This document shows, in pieces, positions 57,342-64,000 of a DNA stretch of 64,000 bases. The position numbers and the translations under genes are program-made. The notes beneath the pieces were generated by a model. That model had not been told where the DNA came from. It was given only the letters and a program-made list of their open reading frames with translations, and made no database searches. The DNA comes from Scytalidium lignicola. Lineage: Eukaryota; Ascomycota; Leotiomycetes. How positions within the stretch are numbered: position 1 is the first letter of the stretch; every line of letters starts with the position of its first letter. The stretch is from positions 186,001 through 250,000 of the forward strand of contig NCSJ02000017.1 of NCBI GenBank assembly GCA_002812745.2, in the 5' to 3' direction.

Positions 57342-59666
57342 ATCATCGTTTATAAATTCTCGTTGTTGTTACGTCGAAAGACAATTCAGGTCTTTCATTT
57401 AAAATGATATGAATTAAGATGGCTTAATTATTCTTTTTATAGATTTTGTAGTTGAAAGAATAAGCTGAATTAAATATATACAATAAAATTGATTATTTGA
57501 CTATTAAAAAAAAATAAGAGCAAGCCTTAGCTTAATAAATACATAAATGTCAAAAGTTATAGTACAAAGATTAAATTGCGGCACATATAACCCGTAATAT
57601 TTATATTTCCAGTGAAATTCAATTATCTCATGAATTATATTTAGTTATTATAATATTAAGTAAGAGTAAGAAGGCTTAATTCTTGAACTAAGGTCACGGG
57701 TACAAATATCTAAAGTTGTGAACTAAAGGTTATGCAAAAATTAGAGTTTAATTTACAAGGTTATAAAAAGCAAGACGGAAATCTATGATGGTCAGTTGAG
57801 CGTCGAAATAACACTAAGCTAAAAGGGAATACTATTACATACCTGCCTAAAGCACTAACGTTCTGATCTAGGAAGGGACTAGAAGCGGCAATTACTATGG
57901 GACTATGGAGATATAGTAAGAATTATATTGTAGGAACCCCAAGAGTTTAGTGGTCTCAAAAATAAAGCAGTCACTAGATCCATGTCAATGATATGGAAAA
58001 CTTTCCCGCCTTGCTCGACTTTCTAGACTTTGACAACGTCCTTGTGAGGCCAGATTTCTGTTATGACTGCCTTGCAAATCCAAGGCTGCCAGCCAACAAG
58101 CAGATATATCAGTTCAAGAATAAAGCAAAATGACAGACTTACGCCTAGTTATATCGATGACCTGGAAGACTGCAAGCCCGTGAAATGCGGACTTCGAACA
58201 CAACAACGTTAGGGTACCTTGGATCCAGCTTTGCGGCTCCAGTTTTATCTTCAAGACGCTCACAGTAATCACTCACTCAAGAGACGGAAGATTTGGAAGA
58301 GGTCCAAATATCAAGGCAATGAGGAATGTCCCATCCAACAGAAGAAAAGGCAAACCACCCTCCAGAAGAGGAAGCAAGCAAAGTGGGAGAAAGCGGAAGA
58401 TTAGACATGGCTGTTGGAGTATGTATTTATCAACGCCACCTTTGCATCTATAGAATCAGCCGCCACTTCCAGCAGAACGAGAAAGTTACCTTCCCACAAT
58501 CCATCGCATATATATGGTAGCTGGTAGCTGCGAGTACCGTGACAGCCGCACTAAAACTTCGCTGTCGCCTATATGCGATGAGATTCCAATCGACCTTGGT
58601 ATTTCCTCTCACAAGATAGTGTCCGCAAGTGATGACGACTTTGTCATGATAGAGGATCCAGAGGAGGGCTCAATACACCAGCTCGACCATGTCTCTTGAT
58701 CGAAGTTATAAGGTATGGTTCTTAATGTCGAGCCTACTGTTGCGTTCTAATCATCATACAAATGCCATTTTTGCAGGTGAAAATATCTACGCCTTAGCAG
58801 GTACAGCGACCAAGCATGATCAGATCAGCCCTGAATACCGCTTTCAAGTGGAGTCCCATCGGAAACCGACAATTTTGTATTCCGAGTGATAACGATGTGG
58901 GCTACGCTGCTCCCTCTATGAGTAACAGTGGTATCAAGATTGACTAGATCTAATGAGTCTGTCTAATCTTAGGTGTAGATGATTACGTCAAAGACATCAT
59001 TCATAAAGAGCTCAATTGATGAGCATGTGTCGGATCTTGTGGACGGATGTTGCTGAATGACACTTTGTGAGAAAAGTATTTCAATCAATACCACTACGAC
59101 CAATCCATTGCTACAACGCAATAACGTGGTTATATCTGTTTCCGAGGGTGAATCGCATGACCGTGTAATAATATGGCAGACTAGTCTCTTTCAAGATGAT
59201 TCTACATATGATGCTAGAAATATTCCACCAACTGAAACCAGAACCATTCATTCACTTAACGCTTGGCGCCATGGGGCATTGACATTGGCACGCAACATTA
59301 TAGAGTAAAATCGTAGGAATGACCGAGTTCGGCGGACACTTATGAGCCTATTGAAAATCTCGGACAAGGTAAAGATTTTACAAAGGATTTCCATCAGCCA
59401 TGCCGATGAAGAGCTAGGGAACAAAGTAGACGGATTTAGAATAGCATCATCATTTACCACCCCATGTTACACTGTATCGAATGTTTTAAAAGAGCCCTTG
59501 ATGGCATACGTCCGTACAGGCAATTCCTTGGTGAAATTAACGGACATTTACTCTTCCGGGCCTCTCAAATTCTACCTTGAGAACTTCTGCAAAATTAATG
59601 CTAGCTTTTGTAGTTAGACACTACGCCTCAGAGCGACCTTTATCAAAGTCCGTTTCCTTATTTAAA

Positions 59667-59770
59667 CCTAAGCTCACCGCCATTCAGCCTAAGCTTATAA
59701 TTATTTAGCCTAAGCTTACGGTCATTTAGCCTGAGCTTACGGTCATTTAGCCTGCGCTCCGCCTAAGCTG
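59667..59770. repeat. 21-bp tandem repeat, about five units
   Basis: Units begin at 59667, 59688, 59709, 59730 and 59751 and follow cctaagcttacggtcatttag with changes; the fifth is partial. The spacing is exactly 21 bases between the first four starts. Confidence 0.85.
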
Positions 59771-60476
59771 CTCTAGCTGTGGCTGTGTTAAAAAAANTAT
59801 CATATCATGCCATGTATCATAGCATGTTGAGCACCTCGTTGAGTGTCGAGAGCTTTGCGTGCAACGCCTTGGAAATTGAAAAATTGAGAAATGATAAGCG
59901 CACCGACCAATAGATACGTCGGGGAGTCAAGTTCCTTGGGGCGTTATGTTTCAACCAGATTGGGCTGCATAAATGTTGAGAAGAAACGGCGGTGCAGGAG
60001 CGCTTAAGCCTCTCCCAAACATGGGGTGCATGCCTTAGCCGCCACTAAATATGGGGTATCCCGCGTTTGTTGCCGCCACATCTCCATCTAAACTTTCCCC
60101 AGTTTTCGCGATCGTGCGATCATTTCCTGATTCTCTATCGAAACAGTCAATTTCGAATATGTCACTTGTTATCCCACTTTAAGCATCAATTTTTCCTGCG
60201 ATTGAGTGGATCTGCCAGAAGGTTCACGGCCTCGTACCCCTCATTTGACCCAGCTGGAATGTATGAAAAGCGTAATGAGCTACGTTTGCTGGTTAGTAAC
60301 AAAATAATTGGCATGATGGTACTTGCAAGTTCACCGGACTTTGGTGGCCGCCTATGTATCGTTGTACCAACTGTTTTGTCACCAACGGGCTTCTGTACAT
60401 ATCAGGCCGTTCTCCTGAAGATTCGTCCCTGATCTTCCGAAAGGTCATTGCTAACACAGCCGGCCCCGCCCCTGAG

Positions 60477-60484
60477 TATAAAAG
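60477..60484 (+). promoter_or_regulatory. TATA box of the GH95 gene
   Basis: TATAAAAG stands about 88-95 bases upstream of the ATG at 60572, a usual spacing for a strong regulated fungal promoter. Confidence 0.5.
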
Positions 60485-60571
60485 CATGGGATTCCAGGGT
60501 CTTTCAGAAGAATTTCCTGTCAAGCTTCACAGTGGCCCCAATAATTGGGTAACCTGCGGTTTTGTTTCAAC

Positions 60572-63210
60572 ATGTTGTGTAACTATCTACTGCTTTACGC
60601 ACTCGGCGTTCTGTGTATAGGGGATAGTGCTCACGCGGTTCAAATTAAGAAACCAGACTCCGCCTCTTACCCTTTCCGGATCTGGGCATCCACATCAGCC
60701 ACATATCTCAATGACTCGAACGTACTAGGGAATGGGCGGATCGGAGCAGCCCCCCTCGGGGCAGTCCTGACAGACACGATCTATCTTAACGAAGATTCAC
60801 TCTGGTCCGGCGGTCGTCTGTACCGCGTCAATCCAGATGCCGCACAAGCAGTCTCTGAGATGCAGGGCTTGGTGGTGCAGGGAAGGGTGCCTGAAGCGCT
60901 CACAATAGCGGGCTTCAGCTATGTTGGGACGCCAGTAGCTCAGCAGCACTACGATCAGCTGGGCTATATCACAATGGTCATGAACCACAGCTCTGAGTAT
61001 GCAGACTACGAGCGGTGGATGGATCTTGCGGATGGCACCGCGGGTGTATATTACACGGTGAATGGGACAGCGTACAGCAGGGAGTATTTTGCGAGTAACC
61101 CAGCCGGCCTGGTGGCGATTCGAGTGACGAGCAACGCTTCTGCTGCCGTCTCCTTCAATCTGCATCTTGACAGAGGCGCCGGCTTGAACCGCTGGCAAGA
61201 CTACAGCAAGAGGGAAGGGAGTAACACAATTATCATTGGTGGGAGGGCTGGCGGCGAAAATTCCATTGGCTTCAGTGCCGGTGTTACTGCAGTGGCATCG
61301 GGCGGGGCCGTCTCGACAAGGGGGGACTATCTATTGGTTGAGAATGCTGATGAGGCCTGGATCTATTTCAGCACCTGGACTACCTATCGCAAACAAGATC
61401 CTCGGCAGCAAGTTCTACGGGACCTTGCATCTGCCCGCGCACAGGCATACCCGACAATGAGGTCGGCCCATGTTGCAGATTATCAAGCCTACGCTGACCG
61501 TGTCAGTCTCAGCCTGGGCGAATCAACACCCCAGCAGAGAGCCATGAACACGTCGGACCGCCTAGCAGCTTCTAAAAACAGGTTCGATCCCGAGCTGGCA
61601 AGTCTACTATTCCGGTTCGGCAGATACATCCTGATCTCCACCTCAAGAGAAGGCTCGTTGCCGCCAAACCTGCAGGGCATATGGAACACTGACTTGGATC
61701 CGGCTTGGGGCTCGAGATACAAACTCAATATCGACCTGCAGATGGACTACTGGTTGGCTCTCACGGCGAACATGCCGGAACTGGCATCGCCCTTGCTTAA
61801 CCTCATCAACACCCTGTGCGACAACGGCAGAGCCGTGGCACGAGACATGTACAATGCGTCAGGGTGCGTATCACACCACCAGACCGACCTTTGGGGCGAC
61901 CCAGCGCCGGAGGACAACTGGCCTTCCTCGACGTGGTGGCCAATGGGACTGACATGGCTGGTCACACACGCGATGGAGCACTACCGCTTTACCGGAGATA
62001 TCGATACGCTCAAAAACATGTATGCTTCGCTCGACGGCGTGGCCCGGTTCGCCTCCGATTTTCTGAGTGACTATGAGGGCTGGAAAGTCACAAATCCGTC
62101 CCTGTCGCCTGAGAACACGTACTACCTAGACTCGGACTCAAAAACGGAAGGGACAATCACTCTCGGACCGACGATTGACAATTCGATGCTGTGGGAGGTG
62201 TTTGGCGAGGTTGTTGAAGCCCAAGCGGCGCTTGGTATACATGATACTGATTTCGCGGCACGGTTGACGAGTTTAAGAGCGCAGCTGCCACCGCTACGGG
62301 TGAATCAATATGGCGGCGTTTCCGAGTGGATCAAAGACTATAATGAGGTTTGTTGTTGCACAGCCCCTGCCTGCTTTGCATTTCTCCGTGATCTTTGTTT
62401 CTAAAAGAACTACAGACCGACCCGGGACATCGTCATTATTCTCAGCTGTGGGGGTTGTATCCAGGGTCTCAGATCACGGCTTCAAACTGGACGTTATTCG
62501 AGGCTTCAAATTCGAGTCTTCACAGACGTCTCAAGTATGTTATCCCTCAGTCCCCGCCTTCGTCCAAATTAATTGTGCCAGTTTTCGTTTCATGGCCCAG
62601 CACAACACGTCACTGACACACCCTTTTGAACAGATACGCCTCAGGAGCGCCGAGTTGGTGGGACGCATACTCGGCCATCGTCGCAGCCCGGGTGTTCGAT
62701 GTAAACCTCGTTCACTCTCTCCTCGATCATCAGATATCCAACCAGACGTACGGCGGCTCAATGCTGGGCGTACACCCTGGAGGCCCGTTCCAAGTAACAG
62801 GAAACCTTGGAGTGACTGCATCAATAGCAGAAGCCCTCTTGCAGAGTCACGAGTCTATCTCACTAAACAACCTGGATAAACCTACGCCCGCCTACACAGG
62901 TGATAGCAACAAAGCCTATTTGATACGGTTGCTGCCAGTCCTGCCGGCCGAATGGACAGCTAACGGCGGCGGATTCGTAAAAGGACTACTAGCCCGCGGA
63001 GCGTTCGAGGTCGACATAAGCTGGGATAGCACAGGAAGGCTGGTAGAAGCCAATGTTACGTCAAGCCTTGGTAATCCGGTTTGGATAACACTAGGTACCG
63101 CGCCGGTGGGTGAGGCAGCAACGAAACTATCGGTGGAAGGCTGCCAGACTTCCGATTTCGTCTTTCTAAAATCACAAAAGGGAAGTGTTCACCGTGTGAC
63201 AATAGCCTAG
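60572..63210 (+). CDS. Secreted GH95 alpha-L-fucosidase-like glycosidase
   Basis: Predicted extracellular enzyme that removes alpha-linked fucose (or galactose) from xyloglucan, pectin side chains or other glycans by inversion. Exons: 60572-62347, 62416-62534 and 62634-63210; 823 residues, the normal family length. The ATG at 60572 starts a signal peptide (MLCNYLLLYALGVLCIGDSA). Family landmarks are VLGNGRIGAAPLGAVLTDTI, YLNEDSLWSGG, SLPPNLQGIWNTDLDPAWGS, YKLNIDLQMDYW, HHQTDLWGDPAPEDN, SEWIKDYNE joined to TDPGHRHYSQLWGLYPG by splicing, and YASGAPSWWDAYSAIVAARV. The Asn-x-Asn pair used for catalysis in studied members appears here as N-I-D. The gene is clearly more GC-rich than its flanks. Confidence 0.9.
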
Positions 63211-64000
63211 AGAAAGAAGAGGAAAGTTACAGTAGATGCGAGCCAATATCCAAGATATTCTCGTACCTTTATCCTATAAACTAAAATCACTATTAGACCG
63301 AATTCAGCATCTGAATCTTCCCTCAGTTTAATGTATTCGGACCTGCAGTCGATGCTAGTAATCGTCTTCGAAATGTAAATCGCGCCATATCAGCATTAAC
63401 ATGTAGGAAGCTGCACGGAGGCCTTCGATTGAAGCGAGGGCAAAATTGAAGGTCAGTTGATAGCGATAGAGCTTTCTGTATAAATCGGAATGAGGTTATT
63501 AGAGAGTCGGCGTTCAAACACTCACTACGGCAATATGTGAGAGCTCGGGCCACAACCTAAATCAATACAGTACTAATCTCGTATTAGCCGGCGCGTGCAG
63601 TGCACGGCCGCTCTGAATTAGTGTGCAGGCTAGCTCAGGGCACTCCGGGCTACCGGTACTCTTTGGCTCAGGTAAAAGCGGCCGCTGCTACCGCCCAGGA
63701 ACTAACCTATTGTAGACATGCGCAATGCGCAAGTAGCTGACGTAATTCATGTTCACCGGAACATTGAGACCTTCAATAACTATATTTCTTAAAAGTTAAA
63801 GGAAACTAAAATACTGTAATAATCTGTAAAACATCATATTAAAAATATATCTCTATTCACAAGTTTTGATGCTCTTAAATTTCAAGCACGTAGGAAACGG
63901 GTTAATTCCGCTCTTCCCAATCGCTATGAATGTCACGAGAATAATTTAACGCCGATCTGGGATAATGACGTATTATCGAAGAAAGTTCTCCAACATCAAC
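63211..64000. other. 3' flank of GH95 gene to window end
   Basis: About 790 bases with no supported gene. A NotI-like GC-rich patch (63590-63700) stands between AT-rich parts. The minus frame 63323-63553 has no domain. Confidence 0.45.

Larger units (their letters stand above)
57342..60571. other. Gene-poor stretch with degenerate coding-like remnants
   Basis: About 3.2 kb. Between roughly 57990 and 59620 several short plus-strand frames look like pieces of one decayed gene: MENFPALLDFLDFDNVL, HKIVSASDDDFVMIEDPEEG, SLDRSYKVWFLMSSLLLRS, then ISPEYRFQVESHRKP, HSLNAWRHGALTLARNII and VKILQRISISHADEELGNK. I do not recognise the family, and stops and frame changes separate the pieces. From 59667 a 21-bp tandem repeat follows. 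The right end is the GH95 promoter. Confidence 0.4.

Noticed and set aside
60067..60620. Plus-strand frames just upstream of the GH95 gene
   Set aside because: They overlap the TATA box and the leader in other frames and carry no domain.
1..64000. CRISPR array or bacterial-type operon structure
   Set aside because: No regularly spaced direct repeats with unique spacers; introns and gene families are eukaryotic.

Overview
The window is nuclear DNA of a filamentous ascomycete (Pezizomycotina; a leotiomycete-like saprotroph or plant associate would fit, but the class is an inference). Supporting signs are many short GT-AG introns (mostly 45-110 nt), Zn2Cys6 regulators, a LaeA-type methyltransferase, several secreted carbohydrate-active enzymes, fungal NLR-like (STAND) proteins, and gene and transposon relics whose tryptophan, glutamine and arginine codons have become stops, as expected of RIP-like C-to-T decay. 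I found no tRNA, rRNA or CRISPR array.

Layout. 0-13 kb: a SAM methyltransferase, a Zn2Cys6 regulator, a 3 kb gene-free stretch, a secreted GH5 beta-glucanase and a CorA-like membrane protein. 13-24 kb: a secreted GH92 mannosidase, a glutathione S-transferase, a GFA-fold zinc protein with an altered ligand, a Fungal_trans_2-type regulator, and divergently from it a LaeA-like methyltransferase. 24-35 kb: a 1020-residue SERAC1-like alpha/beta hydrolase, a PHO84-like phosphate transporter and a NACHT-TPR protein. 34.5-43.8 kb: a stop-riddled Zn2Cys6 relic, a truncated P450 5' end, a hot-dog thioesterase, a second GFA protein, an AA14-like LPMO and a Dal5-like MFS transporter. 45.9-50.8 kb: a large NACHT-WD40 protein with 14 WD repeats. 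51.8-54.6 kb: a decayed 5-oxoprolinase fragment and a 1986-bp Tc1/mariner-like element with 36-bp perfect inverted ends. 56-63 kb: an Abhydrolase_10-type protein, a low-complexity and degenerate stretch, and a secreted GH95 alpha-fucosidase.

Themes. GH5, GH92, AA14-like and GH95 are all predicted to be secreted and would act on beta-glucan, mannosyl glycans, xylan-type and fucosylated polymers. The hydrolase, NACHT-TPR and NACHT-WD40 genes lie within 27 kb and resemble effector, sensor and NTPase parts of fungal NLR immunity or allorecognition. Relics between them suggest a lost small metabolic cluster and a mobile-element niche.

Quality caution. Seven isolated N characters and three one-base frame breaks occur. 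The three Ns that fall in recognisable coding sequence, and all three frame breaks, are repaired by removing one base. This looks like assembly insertion error rather than six independent mutations. Exon borders were placed by eye from splice signals, frame and family resemblance; no alignment or transcript data were available.
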